From the NCBI RefSeq assembly GCF_000247695.1, contig NW_004624743.1:5284354-5348353 (forward strand): 64,000 nt of DNA, in the 5' to 3' direction. This stretch comes from Heterocephalus glaber. Taxonomy: Eukaryota > Chordata > Mammalia > Rodentia > Bathyergidae. Shown here one piece after another: positions 36,971-48,664 of this stretch. The position numbers were made by a program, and so were the translations under genes. Each line of letters starts with the position of its first letter. Position 1 is the first letter of the stretch. A model generated the notes under the pieces. That model had not been told where the DNA came from and did no database searches. It worked only from the letters and a program-made list of their open reading frames with translations.

Positions 36971-38309
36971 TTAGCAGAACTCACATTTATTAACCTCACA
37001 TTGCTTCATTATGCAAATAAGAGTTACAGAAGAAAACCAGCTTAGGATATACAGGGAATTACTGACCACTCTGAATTTATAATTATGTGTAAGACAAAAA
37101 AATATCTTATGGATATATATCAATTTTCAATTTTAACTATCCATTCCATTTCTATTGAAGTTAAATGAAAAATATTTATCAGAGCAGGCCATATAATACA
37201 GTGGTTAAATGTGGATACTAAAGTCAAAATTTACATATTAACTTGTATGAATATTGATAGTACTCATTGTTCTATATTTGTGTTTGGATATTAATTTTAT
37301 TTTAAAAGTTTCTAGATGTACAAATTATTATATTTCTAGAAATATAGAGTTGTTTTCCTTAGGATTTAATTACACACTTTAACTCAATCCATTCAATAAA
37401 TGGGAGATACATACTTTACAAGACTTTTAAAAAGGAAATTTGGATTTTTCTTATTTTCTGCCACAATGCCCATAGAACAAGAATAAGTTGTTTTTAATCC
37501 TTGAAAATTGCATTAAAGAAAATATGAAAATGAATTCCATTGCTGATTGACCCAATTTTTAGTATCATGTATTGTGCCCTTTTGAATTTATTATCTAATT
37601 GTGCATCCTTGTCTGTGAAGAAAAATTTAAAGGTGTTGCTAAATCAGATTCCATATTTTAAGTATTTAAATGACTCATACTGTCATACCTTTTTCCTGTA
37701 AAAAGGTGTGAACTTATTACCCTTTTGAGTAAGTAGCTTGTAAGTTCACATAAATACTCCAAGTTTACTATTGCTCTCGATCACCTAATCTCTAGGATGT
37801 TTTAATATTTCATAGATACTATATGTCTCAAACTGTACAATACTAAAACACCATTTCCAACTGTGTTTTACAAAGACGAGTATACAGAATGATTTCTGTT
37901 AGAAAAACTGTGGTTGAAACAGTTGCAAAATGATCTAATCCTCATTATATTGTGAGGTTAACTTCTGATTAAATGTGTCACAAAGCATTTTGCTGGTGTA
38001 AACTGCCAGCCTATTTTGAAATGTCACACTGGCACTCATCTCCGAATCTGGAATCAAGCTGAAAATATCTAGACAGAGGAAAAGCAGAAGCCTCATCTGA
38101 ATACACGCATAGATGCTCCTCTCCAAAAATACCCAAACCAGTGGCTCCTGTGCTTGGCTACAAACTGGGACTCTCACCTGAGTTTCTGTGCACCTGAAAA
38201 AATAACAGAAATCGACTCTCATAGAAAGCAAATGTTTCTCTTCTAATACATTGAAATGTATGCACACATTCAGGAAAAACCATGTAAGCACAAATGCACA
38301 GAGTAATGA
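36971..38309. other. unannotated AT-rich sequence
   Basis: No gene or repeat family recognised with confidence. A minus-strand frame of 176 codons begins at 38465 and ends at 37935, but it overlaps a MER5A relic and shows no family features. Confidence 0.45.
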
Positions 38310-38560
38310 GCACTGTAGATAGGAATTTGCCAACATTTTCTCTAAATGGAGATAGTATTTATTTTGTGCTTTGCAGACTATGCGGTCACTGGCATCTACT
38401 GAGTTATCATTGTTGCTTAGACTCAGATGGAAACACCCTGGGGATGAATTAGTCACCCTCACCACTGCAGTGCAGAATCAGCTGTAGAGAACATGGGAAT
38501 GGGCTAGCATGTTGTGTTCCAATGGAATTATATTTATAGACACTGTAATCTGAATTTTCA
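38310..38560 (+). mobile_element. MER5A-like hAT transposon, with internal unrelated segment
   Basis: 'tttgtgctttgcagactatg' then 'cggtcactggcatctactga', and later 'tgtgttccaatggaattata' then 'tttatagacactg', correspond to successive MER5A blocks (non-autonomous hAT-Charlie). Between about 38420 and 38490 the sequence departs from the pattern. Confidence 0.65.
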
Positions 38561-39446
38561 TTTTCATGCCTCACAAATATTGTTCTTATTTTTTTCCAAA
38601 AATTTAAAAATGTGAAAACAAGTCTTGGATGTTGATCAAACAAACAAACCAAAAAACCCCAACAAACCAGGAAATACACTGGATTTAATCCTCTTGTTTT
38701 AGATTTCCAACCTGCCCTTACATTGACTGCTTGAGAGCAGGTATTATTGCATGTTGGACAAAGGAAAGCAGCAATTAAGCATCTCTAGTTATTTTGTCAC
38801 CAATTTTATACATTTCTATTAAAACTTTCTTAATTTTTATAATAGTTAAAACCAGAAATTTACCCAAGTTATTTTTTACTTTGTAGTTTCAAAAAAAATG
38901 TTTATTTTCTCTGAGGCTGTGTCCTTTTCTGGTGAATGATAAATTCACACTAATGAATATTTATCTTGACAAGAGAAGCATCTGAATGGTGACCAGTGCA
39001 GAGTAGATGCCAAGTAAAATTTTTAAAGTGATTATTAATCTTGAGCTTCACTTATATTTATATAATACAGTTATACTTCATGATTCTCAGTAATTGCCAA
39101 ACAGTGGTAGATACCATTTTGGCTTTTATTGTAGAAATCTTAGCAATCATGTTAACTTTATAACATGGAATAGGTATAGCATGTTAAATGAAAAGATAAT
39201 TTATATAAATCCTACAATGCACTCTATTCTTCAGTTACAATAGTAAAGAGATCAGAAACTGATCCTGATGTTTGCCATAAGTGATGGCACATATCCATTT
39301 AAGAATTTAATCTCCAAAGGTCACAAGACTATGAGTCATTATTTTCTACTTCTTTCAATTTAATTAATTTTATAGGCTATCTACCTAACATAGTAGGTTA
39401 CATAATTTAATAGAGTATTAAAATACATAGCATTTTGGTAACAATT
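38561..39446. other. unannotated AT-rich sequence
   Basis: No gene or repeat family recognised. Confidence 0.45.
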
Positions 39447-39538
39447 TGCATTTAGCTCAGTGGTTCTGGCTCCTGCCTTGCAAGCACAAGGTCCTGAGTT
39501 CAATCCCCTTACCAAAAAAAAAAAAAAAAAAAAAAAAA
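39447..39538 (+). mobile_element. GGTACC-type ID-like SINE, sense
   Basis: 'tttagctcagtggttctggc' (A-box side), 'tgccttgcaagcacaaggtc', and 'gagttcaatccccttacc' (B-box side and terminus) followed by about 25 A. The terminus is mutated from ggtacc to cttacc. The first ~10 bases of the head are missing. The long pure A-tail suggests a fairly recent insertion. Confidence 0.9.
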
Positions 39539-39669
39539 GTACAACCTTTTAAAAATTGGAAAAATAGAACTAAATGTGTCAATAATAATATTGAATGTAA
39601 CCTAGAGACCACTTTGTTTTAAAGGCCTAAATTTCAAAATTGAAAAAAAAGAAAATATCACCTATAACC

Positions 39670-39960
39670 TTACGGCTATAAAAGAGGTTAGTTTCCTAGA
39701 CTGTCAAAATGAACAGCCAAACACATGGCTTTTACAGAAAATTATTCTTTTATATTTCTGAGGTGAGAAACCTAAAATCAAAATGTCAGCAGAATCTTGC
39801 CGTTCTGGAAGACCCCAGAATCCTTTGGTATTTTCTTGTATCCGGCGGGTGCTGACCTTAAACGAAGTTCTGCAGCTTATAAACTCTTCAGTACAGCAGC
39901 TTTCTTTTGTCACACGGCGCTCACGCTGCGTATCTCACTGCCTCTGCCTTCTCTTCCCCA
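39670..39960 (-). mobile_element. MLT1-like LTR, antisense (tentative extent)
   Basis: The plus strand 39670-39800 matches the complement of an MLT1-type LTR 3' end: 'gaaaattattcttttatatt', 'ctgaggtgagaaacctaaaa', 'aaatgtcagcagaatcttgc'. The similarity becomes uncertain toward 39960, where it runs into a CpG-dense patch. Confidence 0.5.
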
Positions 39961-40200
39961 TAGAATTTGGATTCGTACTCGTCCTGCATGAACTCCTCTT
40001 AACATTCTTCCACACAGTGCAGTCTTTTCTTTCCCCACCAAATATCCGTATCCTCCCCCTGGCCAATCTCGTTCCAGTATCCCCCGAACTTTTCACCCAC
40101 TGCAGCCTCAACTCTAAATCGCAATCGCATTTAATCACCCTCTCCAACAAGCAAATATACTTCAGAATATCCGTGCAAAGAAAATGCAAAGAGGACCTAG
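39790..40200. other. CpG-dense patch in AT-rich DNA
   Basis: By hand I count about 16 CpG dinucleotides in some 400 bases, including a cluster 'cacacggcgctcacgctgcg' (39910-39929). This is far above the flanks, where CpG is very rare. The patch is C-rich on the plus strand. A 148-codon frame (39783-40229, plus) and an 84-codon frame (40189-39935, minus) cross it; neither has a family signature that I recognise. It could be a young LTR or processed sequence, or an unmethylated regulatory element. Confidence 0.5.
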
Positions 40201-40889
40201 CACATTCAGATAAAATAAGAGAAAATTAACCAAGCCAAAGTAAAATCTTTAAATGATTGAATGAATTGATAAAATTCTAGCAGCAATGGTCAGAATAAGC
40301 AATAACTAAAATTACTGATAGGAAGCATGAAAGCAGGGACAACACTAGAGATTTTAAGGGTATCAAAAGAATAATTCCACAACATGAAATCATATTTTTG
40401 AAAATTAATTTTTAGAATATAGATGAATCTTTGAATTGCAGTGAAGAACAAAACAGACACAATGTAAAATATTAAAACTACATTGTCTTCTTTTTTTAAA
40501 AAAAATGAATAATTAAAAATATTTAAGTATACAATGTACTTTTACTAAGTACAGTAAAATGGACTTGGAAACATAATATTATGGCTTTGTCTCCAACTAC
40601 TTATGTAACTTTAGATAAATTACTTAATCATTATAAACATTAATTTTTTATCTGCTTTATACATAATTTTAATGATCTATTACAGAATGATTGAGAGGCA
40701 TCATTAAAATCATCAAAACTAATGATGTCTTAGATTGATTAACAACTAATAAAAACAAGCCTCCTCTTAAAAAAATGTTTTCCACTAAGAAGGTAGCTGC
40801 TTCCCACTATTTTTGCTTTTGTTCCATTACATTAAAAAAAAATCTGCATTACACAGTAAACAATCAACATACTAAAAAGATAACCTACA
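40201..40889. other. unannotated AT-rich sequence, possible MIR trace
   Basis: No gene recognised. At about 40575-40650 'atgtaactttagataaatta' resembles a MIR core, too weak to call. Confidence 0.4.
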
Positions 40890-41650
40890 TAATAAGACGT
40901 TTTTAGGCAATGATTCTGACAAGTGGTTAACATCTAAAACATATGAGGAATTCAACTTAATAGAAAAATAAAATGAAAATAAATGTATTTTAAAATGGCT
41001 CAAAACCATAAGCAGATATTTCTTAAAAGTAAACATAAATCTTTTTTCACACTTTCAGTTTCTCATACTTTGAATAATTGATAATTTGAAATAGGAAGAA
41101 AAATCCAAAAGGGTAGGGGTGGTGGGAGGGGAAGGATAAAAGAAAGAAAGGAAAGGAAAAATTATGAGAAAGAAAAGAAATGGAAATGAAGTCTATGTAA
41201 ATAGGGAAGGGTGGAGGGGGGTGAAGGGTGCACAGGTAATGGGGAAAAAATAAGAACCAAGATACGTCACGTTCAGGTACAAGATCCCAATGACAAATGT
41301 AAACGAATTGTATACCTAAAATGTACCAATAAAAGATTTTAAGAACTTTTAAAAAAGTAAACATAAAAATGTCAATAGTTCTACAAAAGGGTGCTCAGTA
41401 CAGTAAATTATTTGGCAAATTCAAATGAAAACCATGATAATATGTGACTTCACAGGTTAGGATAATCATCAGTACTGATGAGGAAACATGTACACCGCAA
41501 GTGGGAGTGGATGTACGTTGACACTGCTACCCGGCTGAAAGAAAGGAGACTCTCAGAATATTCAGAAAAGAGCTATCATACAATCCAGAATAATTTTGCT
41601 GGGGATCTATGCAAAGGAAATATTATCCTTATATAAACTAGGTATCTATA
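40890..41650 (+). mobile_element. L1M ORF2 relic, sense, split by a younger L1 tail
   Basis: Two colinear parts of old L1 ORF2 (C-terminal region) in sense: 40890-41039 ('ggttaacatctaaaacatat' block) and 41353-41650 ('caaattcaaatgaaaaccat', 'gagctatcatacaatccag', 'gatctatgcaaaggaaata'). The younger insertion at 41040-41352 separates them. No open frame survives. Confidence 0.7.
41040..41352 (+). mobile_element. Rodent-type LINE-1 3' end, 5'-truncated, with 15-base TSD
   Basis: A purine-rich L1 3' UTR segment (41095-41240) leads to a terminal region with 'ctaaaatgtaccaataaaag'. It is flanked by perfect 15-base direct repeats 'aaaagtaaacataaa' (41025-41039 and 41353-41367). About 310 bases long, so strongly 5'-truncated; A-tail short or eroded. 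Confidence 0.85.
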
Positions 41651-41659
41651 CTTCCCTGT

Positions 41660-41955
41660 TTATAGGTTTAGAGGTTTTCATCTGTAGGTAAGTGGCTGCA
41701 AGGCAGAAATGGTATGGCACGGGGCACATCAGAAGAAAGTGGCTCACATTGTGGTGGACAGAAGCAGAGGGCAAAGGGAGTCAGCGGGAGGGAGATACAA
41801 GGTGGCAAGTCACACCCTCAGTGAGCACACTCTGCCTCATAAAGTTACAATTCTCTCAAGTTTCATTGGTAGATGAATCCCCTGATGTGTATAGCATGCC
41901 CATGACTCACTCACCTTCCAAAGCCCTGCCTTGGAGCACGAAAGAGTTTTGAAGG
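41660..41955 (-). mobile_element. MaLR LTR fragment, antisense
   Basis: 'agaagaaagtggctcacatt', the GA-rich 'agaagcagagggcaaaggga' block, 'ttggtagatgaatcccctga' and a 'ccttccaaagccctgcc' end fit the complement of a MaLR LTR. It sits immediately upstream of the ERVL relic. Confidence 0.55.
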
Positions 41956-41974
41956 TCATTCTCAATCTAAACCA

Positions 41975-43660
41975 GAACAAATGGGAACTTGTAAATTGGA
42001 ATGGAGATATTCAGGAGAACCTCACCAGGCTTGCAAGATTGAAGTACTAAGTTCTGATGTATTTATTCTGATAGCCAAAGAGATTTCCTCACCCTCAGTG
42101 GCAGTGCCAGTGGCACCCCTATTCCCAGGCCCAGCCCCTGTGAAGTTGGCCTCAGGCTGTGCCTAAGGTAATGAATCCTGCATTGTCTTTGAGAGCAGTA
42201 ATGACCTTTCCTGATGCAGTTGCAAGGAAATCTGTGTGGTGTTCCTTGGGACCCACTTCACCAAGCCTTTTTGCCTCTAAGCTCATGAGAAAGCCCAAAT
42301 CTCATAAGGTGCCTAAGGGTAAGGAACACAGTGCGACCCCTGAGGAAGTATGTCATACTCCCAAAGAACTTTTGCGCTTTGTGATTCTTACAATCATGGG
42401 TTTGGGGCAAAGGTCAGGCAAGGAACTTTAAGTCTGTGGGATCTCCCCATATGGGCAAAGCAGAAACCACTGAGCCCCCCTATTACCTGAGAAGATCAAC
42501 CCATGTTCTGTGAAAGAGTGATTTTACTTGACAACTTTCATCATGGAAGAGGCAGCAGTTTACCCTTACTAGAAACCACACTTGTTCTGCTTATAAATTT
42601 GCCTCCTCTGCAAGTAATGCAAGTAAAGTAACCAAAACTATCACTGGTTGACTTACAGAGAGCCTGCCTTGTCCACCCTCAGGACATTTCACACACCACG
42701 GCTTCTGAACAAGAAATGCACTTCACAAAGAAGTGTGCCAATGAGCTTATGCTCAGGGAATTCATTAGCCTCACTATGTTCCTGCAGTGCAGAAGCCCTT
42801 GGATTAATAGAATAATGCGATGGGCTTCTGAAAATGCAGTTACAAGGCTAGGAAGGAGGCAGGGCCTTGCAGGGCTTGGACAAGGTTCTCCAGAGGGCTG
42901 TATACCCCCTGAACTTGCATCCAGTGTGGGGTCTTCTCTCTGCCATGCCCCAGATTTATGAGTCTGGGAATCAAGGGGTGTCAATGAGATAGCACTACTC
43001 ACCATTATTCCTAGTGGCACCCTAGCAAAATTTTGTTTTCTGTTTCTGCAAACTTGTGCTCCGTCGACTTAGAAGTCTTAGTTCTGGAGGGAGAAATTCT
43101 TCTACCAGGAAACATAATGAGTACACTGACCTAGAAAGTTAAGAATTTAGCCTGGCCATTTTGGGCTTCTTATGCCTCTGAGTCAACAAGCTAAAACAGT
43201 CAGTTATGTTGTTGGTAGGACAACTGATCCAGACTACCAAGGGGCAATCCAACTGCTCCACAGTGAAGTAAGGAAGAGCATAGAGTGCAGGAGATGTCTC
43301 AGAGGATCTCCTAGTGTTACTATGCCCTCTAATTGAGATCCATTGGAGACTACACCAAATTAATACAAGCAGGATGACAGATGACCTTTGGGAAAAAAGG
43401 TATCAAGCACTCTTCCCAGCAAAGAACCAAGACCAGCCTAGGTGCATGGATTACAGAATGGGTAGTATAAGAAAGTAGTTTTTAGTATCAATTATGACCA
43501 TGTGTCAATTGCAGAAATGAGAATTGTAATTGTCACGAGTATTTCTTTCACATTTTGTGAATGTGCATCTAACACAACATTGATAGAGTTCATAAATACT
43601 TAAGAAGTGTTAAAATCTGCATTATCGTATTTAGGATATGGGATAACTGACAATTGCTCC
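41975..43660 (+). pseudogene. ERVL endogenous retrovirus internal relic (gag-like, integrase, dUTPase regions)
   Basis: An old ERVL-group retroviral internal region in sense. About 41975-42440 resembles the gag part. From about 42500 the sequence corresponds to the pol integrase part (about 42500-42980), followed by the dUTPase-like part (about 43150-43480) and an untranslated tail. A dUTPase downstream of integrase is a hallmark of ERVL. The frame is broken throughout: only short open stretches remain (42159-42431 and 42716-42961, plus strand) and there are several stops in the dUTPase region. Protease, reverse transcriptase and RNase H parts are absent between the gag-like and integrase parts, so a large internal deletion is present. 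No envelope gene is seen, as expected for ERVL. Identification is from remembered similarity, not a search. Confidence 0.75.
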
Positions 43661-43664
43661 TGTT

Positions 43665-43975
43665 GGAACAGAGCATCTTTTGCTACTGCTATTGCCTGTT
43701 CCCTTTAGACTGCACCCTCTTCAGCCTGTCCACGTGGGCTCTAAACAGTGACTGCATGTATCTTCCAGCCTCCAGCTGACAGACACTCCATCCTCAGGAG
43801 CCCTTGATCTCTGATTTACAGCTTCTTGCACTTTTCAGGCTCAGGTCTGTTGACCCCAGGGCACTCAGACAGCTCTGTGGACGGTCCTGCTTGTGACTCT
43901 ATCAGATTCATGTCCACCTCACACTGTTTTTCTATGGATGCTATTTCTGTAAAGAACCCTAACCAATACAATTCG
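43665..43975 (+). mobile_element. ERVL 3' LTR (MLT2-like), partial, sense
   Basis: It follows the ERVL internal relic in the same orientation. The 3' end 'tgtaaagaaccctaaccaat' and the block near 43800 ('gatctctgatttacagcttc') match an MLT2-type LTR. The 5' part of the LTR is degraded or missing. Confidence 0.6.
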
Positions 43976-44846
43976 TAATATTTTTTTCTTGCTTACAGAG
44001 AGAAATACGAGTATGAGTATAAATGTTTGGCCCAGTTGTACAGGTCAGATAATTAATCAAAACTATATTTTAAATTAAGAAACTGTTAATTACCTTCACC
44101 TATTCTATAGTGTGACTAGTGGTTTTCCCTTAAATGAAAAGGAAACATAACACTATATTCAATATGGGAAACATTTCAATATGTGTAGATTGTCAAATTC
44201 CCACTTTACCCTTCTCATTCCAACCCAATCTATATGTCTTCGAGCCAGACTAAGACACTCTTTGCAGAGAATAAACTGCTCTGCTTCAGCAACTGAAAAC
44301 ACTGAGTGTCTACTCAGTGGTAGGTGCCTGGGGGTTACATACACAGACAAGCCAAATAAATAAGCTCATGTATCATCTAACAGAAGAGTTTGGAATATGA
44401 AAAGCTTGCATAAATAGTGCTTTCAGGGTAGATTGAAAATATAAACTGAATAAATCTAAGAAAAGAAATGGAGGTATACAAATGCATTTCTTAGTCAAGA
44501 AAACCATGACTATCACAGAAATTACAACATATAGAAGAAATTGTAGTTTGCTGGTAGGTTGTGGAAGGTCTTGAATATGATGTAAATTAGTTTGAAAATA
44601 AAGATGTTAAGTTTCAGCGAGGGGAATAAAGTGACCAAATGTTAGTTTGGAAACTAAAACTGTGGCTGGCTTATGGTACATGCAGTAGAAGCTAAATAGA
44701 AAAAGGACTAAGTCTGTAAGCTTACATGAGATATTTAAAATTAATATTAAGAAATAGAAATATGTATGTAAAAATTAAATGAGTTTTTCATATAATGCCA
44801 TGAACAAAAAAGGAGAGAAAAAGCAAGAGTTTATGAAGACCACAGA
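43976..44846. other. unannotated AT-rich sequence
   Basis: No gene or repeat family recognised. Confidence 0.45.
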
Positions 44847-44876
44847 GTGCTTGCTTCGGCAGTGCATACATTAAAA
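44847..44876 (+). pseudogene. U6 snRNA retrocopy, truncated to the 5' ~29 bases
   Basis: 'gtgcttgcttcggcag' is the exact 5' end of U6 snRNA, the spliceosomal RNA, and similarity continues through 'tgcatacattaaaa'. It is flanked by 16-base direct repeats, 15 of 16 identical (44832-44847 and 44877-44892, 'tatgaaga.cacagag'). This indicates L1-type retrotransposition of U6 RNA with 3' truncation and no A-tail. It lacks the rest of U6 and any upstream U6 promoter, so it is not a functional gene. Confidence 0.85.
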
Positions 44877-44892
44877 TATGAAGAACACAGAG

Positions 44893-45861
44893 AGGGAGGG
44901 AGCTCATGCACTTAGGTAGAGAAGCTAAGAAAATCCAAAATTTGAGATGAAAACTGAAATAAGACAGAGATGTAGTTCAAGGGAAAAATGGGAAATCACA
45001 CTTTATGCCTCCGTGTTGCAAAAATTATTTTGAATGTGAAAACCATAATACCATCTTTTCCCCCCTGAGGAAAAAAAAATACTCCAAATGATTCGCCCCA
45101 TGGAATAAATTCACTGTAACACAGTTGGTTAAAATGTGACCTTTTGGGGATAGCAACATGCAACACTGCTTCAAGAAGTTAAAAGTCTAATAACTAAGTT
45201 GCTTTTCTGAATTCAGGCATTTTGTTCCTGAATGTACCCATTAAGAGCTACTGTACAATTTATTTTGTTATTAGCCGAAAGCGTCACATAAGTACTGTTG
45301 TTTTTTCCTTTTTTCAAAGCGTGACTATCACTGATTGCTATGCCCTAAGTCATTGGGATATCACTAGAACCTTAATTTTATTCATAGAGATTTACATTTC
45401 ATTTCCATTACCCTTAATAGAAAGCCATTACTGAACAGCCAAGAATGATTGGTAATTCAGAATAATTCAAGATATACTTACTTCATTCAATTTTTTTGGT
45501 TACACATATCAACAATTTCTATTTAAAGTTAAGTATTTACTGCTAAGTTATCTCCTCTTAGGTAATTCTCCACATGTGCAATTCTATTCATTTTTGTATG
45601 AAAAATTTGTACTTATTGAGGTTATTAGAACAGCTTCCAAAATAAGGCTATTTTAATACTCAGTTCTTCTAATTATTTCAAGAAATATGTAACAATCTGG
45701 GATGCTACAGCAGTGAAGTTTTATTCTAATGATTGAGTATGATTTATAACGTTAAAACCTATCAACACATCAACTATAAAATTAAATACAAAGTCTTGGT
45801 GCTAATATTAGATTTTTAAAATGTACTTAAGAATTTGTATCATTGATACTACTTTCAAATA
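44893..45861. other. unannotated AT-rich sequence
   Basis: No gene or repeat family recognised. Confidence 0.45.
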
Positions 45862-46200
45862 CAATGGTCCCCTTAAGCCCTTGGATTCCACACTCCTGGA
45901 TTCAATCAATTTTGGATCAAAAGTATTTGAAACAAATTTGTATCTGAATTGATCCTGTATTAACTTTCTCTTTTCATTATGCTCTGTAATACAGTACAAT
46001 AATTATCTGTATAATACTTACTCTGTACCAGGTACGATAAATAATCCAGAGTTTATTTAAAGTAAATGGGGTAAGGTTCACAGGGGTAGATAATTGGTTT
46101 GCCATTTTATATAAGGGATTTGAACATCTGTAGATTTTTTATCCAGTATTGTGGGCTTGAGGAGCATTCCTGGAATCAGTGCCTGTGAAGGGTGAGTGTG
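45862..46200. mobile_element. MER2-like non-autonomous DNA transposon (TcMar-Tigger type)
   Basis: About 340 bases are colinear with a MER2-like element: start 'caatggtccccttaagccct', then a 'ggattcaatcaattttggat' block, 'gtaatacagtacaataatta', 'tttatataagggatttgaac', and an end 'gtgaagggtgagtgtg' that is roughly complementary to the start. It would have been mobilised in trans by a Tigger transposase. Diverged and inactive. Confidence 0.7.
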
Positions 46201-48664
46201 CACAAGATTGAGAAGTGGAAATAAATGAGTTTAAATGTAATTTATAGAAAAAAATATTAACAGGTCACTTAGATGTGTGAATTTTTAGAAGTTTCAGTGC
46301 AGGCTCATCTGCAAGTAATGTAAAAAATAGAAAAATCTCTGTGTGGAAATTGCCATTAAATTCTACTTTAGTGATTCAATGTGCATATTGAACCAACATT
46401 TATATTTATGTGTTTTCCATGTATTTGGGGCAGAATGAATGATGACAGAATAATTACTAAATTATATCTCATCTACTTTGCATATATTCCATGTAGTCAA
46501 ATTAGGATATTAGCAAAAAGCCATTATTTTTAGAAAGTGTTGTGAACAAAAGTTTATATAATGATAGCAACTTACATCTAGTTGAATATGTCATTCAATT
46601 GGCATTTCCAAATTTTAAAGCCATTCTAATGCCATAATTTAAGTAGCTAAAAATCTTCAGGTTATTGATTTATCCATTTTTTAAGAACAAGTTCATAAAA
46701 AGGCAATGAAAGGGACTTCTTTTTAACAGTGTTTAATTGAAACAATCCCAGCTGTGATACTTATTCTGCTTTTCAAATCAAACCTTTAGTAGGGGCAGGA
46801 GGTGAAGAAATGGAAGTGCCAGAGCTGGAAGTGGTCAAGTCTTCCAGGACAGGTTTTGCTCAAATGCCTGTGGGTGTTCAGCTTTGAGGATTTCATTCAA
46901 ATGCAGATCTGAACCCTCAAATCTAGGTGGAGGTTCCCCAACTCTCTATCAGACTGTCTGGTAATGGTGGTATCACTGCTGACCTAGGGACGTAACTGAG
47001 TAGTAAATCCATTTTATTCTATCAGTGATTTGTGAATATTATTTATTTCTCTAAATATTCATTAAATCCTTCTCTGTGTTACAGTGTTTATATTTATTTG
47101 TAAGTGATTAAATTCAGAACTAACTAAATTATTACTAGCAAATTTCTCACTAAGTAAATACAGTATTAGTAGAGAGAGCATGATATGCTAAGCAGAACAT
47201 TTATAACCCTTAGAAGAAATGAGAAAATGAACTTGCACTAGTATTTGGAGGACTATTGTTCTGTGATAACCATGTGAAAGCTTATTTGTGTCTGTGATAT
47301 GGTCGGTTAAACATGGAGAGATGTATTGTGTCTCAATCTTCGCGTGATGATCTAATTCAGTCGCAGAAAAATTCATTTGAATCTAATCTTTAAACCTTTG
47401 TACATATTTCCCCTTGTGAGTTCAGTCAGCCATGCCAAATCATTGCAAGAATGTCCCATACTGGTATAGAGGTTTTCTTCAGCATGTGTAATGAAGTTCC
47501 TTGTGACTTAGAATAAGCTTACCACTAACTCTTCAGGCTTTCTTGAAAAGAAAATGAAAAGGCACACAGAGTTGATTTGTATTGATGTTCTCTCTAACTT
47601 GATTATGTTCCAATCTTTCCAGAAGCCTTTAAGATGTGTTTTGGAATGAAGATGGATAATTACACATTGTCCCCCACTAATAATAGATATAAATTCAGCA
47701 CATTTTTAAAAGCCTGCAGGAAAGTGTCAGTTTACAGAGTGATATTGATATTATCAAGAGTAGTGCATATCAAGGGGCAAACAAACTGTAATATGAATGG
47801 CAATACCACTATCCTTTGAATAGATTCTCAAGAGAAATTTCTACATTGGTCTTACATTCTTAAGGAAAATAGCAAATCATCCATCAGAGTCAGAAAGTAG
47901 CATGAAGTAGCTTTAGGGGAGCTCTTGGGTCATGTGTCTCCTTAGTCACACATTTGCAGGTTTCATGTGAGACAAAGAGGCACATCACCATCATGGACCA
48001 TAATTATGATTGAAAAATACAGCATCTTGAGGTCCCTTGTAGTTACCAATCTTCCCTTCATAGGGCCCTGTACTTGATCCTTGTTCCTCCAGTAATAAAA
48101 GTTCTAGAGTGTCCTATTTTATATCCTCATTCAAAATTTTAAAAATCAAAGTTTTTATTCTTTCCAATTTGATCTCCTGTTGACCAAAGAATTTGTTTCA
48201 ATGCAATGATGATTCGCATTTATACTTGTTTTCATGGATGACTCAGGTAAAATTATAGAATATACAGTTTTCATGAAGTCAGAAAATACTACATTTAGAG
48301 AATGTGATATGCAATCCATTTATTCATTTAGGACTTGTTTATTGTGTACTTAAGAAACTAAAAACTTATACTTGGCAGAACTGAAATTAAAATGACAGTA
48401 ATATTTAATATCCCTTATAACAATAATTACAGAAGTTTCAAGCATTGGACAAAATCCATTGGATAAAACTGTATATTTTAATTTAAACTATTTTTGGCAT
48501 ATATGCATTATAAAATATAATTAACCATAAGTTGTATCAGTATATAAAACAACTTTTGTGGAAAAGTAAAAATAGATTTATATGAACCAAGTGTTTTATT
48601 CTGTGTATATTATTTTTACACTTTTGAATAGAAAAAATGCAAATTTATTTAAACTGGAACTAGT
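46201..48664. other. unannotated AT-rich sequence
   Basis: About 2.5 kb without a recognised gene or repeat. The patch 46790-46990 is GC-richer and complex but not assignable. Confidence 0.45.

Noticed and set aside
37190..37270. 'atacagtggttaaatgtgga' as a MIR head
   Set aside because: Only about 20 bases fit; the MIR core does not follow.
37935..38465. 176-codon minus-strand open frame, one of the longest complete frames in the window
   Set aside because: It overlaps a MER5A-like relic, has no recognisable domain, an irregular composition and no nearby splice or promoter signals. Chance is the simplest explanation, though a conservation test would settle it.
39783..40229. 148-codon plus-strand open frame in the CpG-dense patch
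   Set aside because: No family signature, C/T-rich low-specificity composition, and partial overlap with an antisense MLT1-like LTR. Kept as a CpG anomaly, not a gene.
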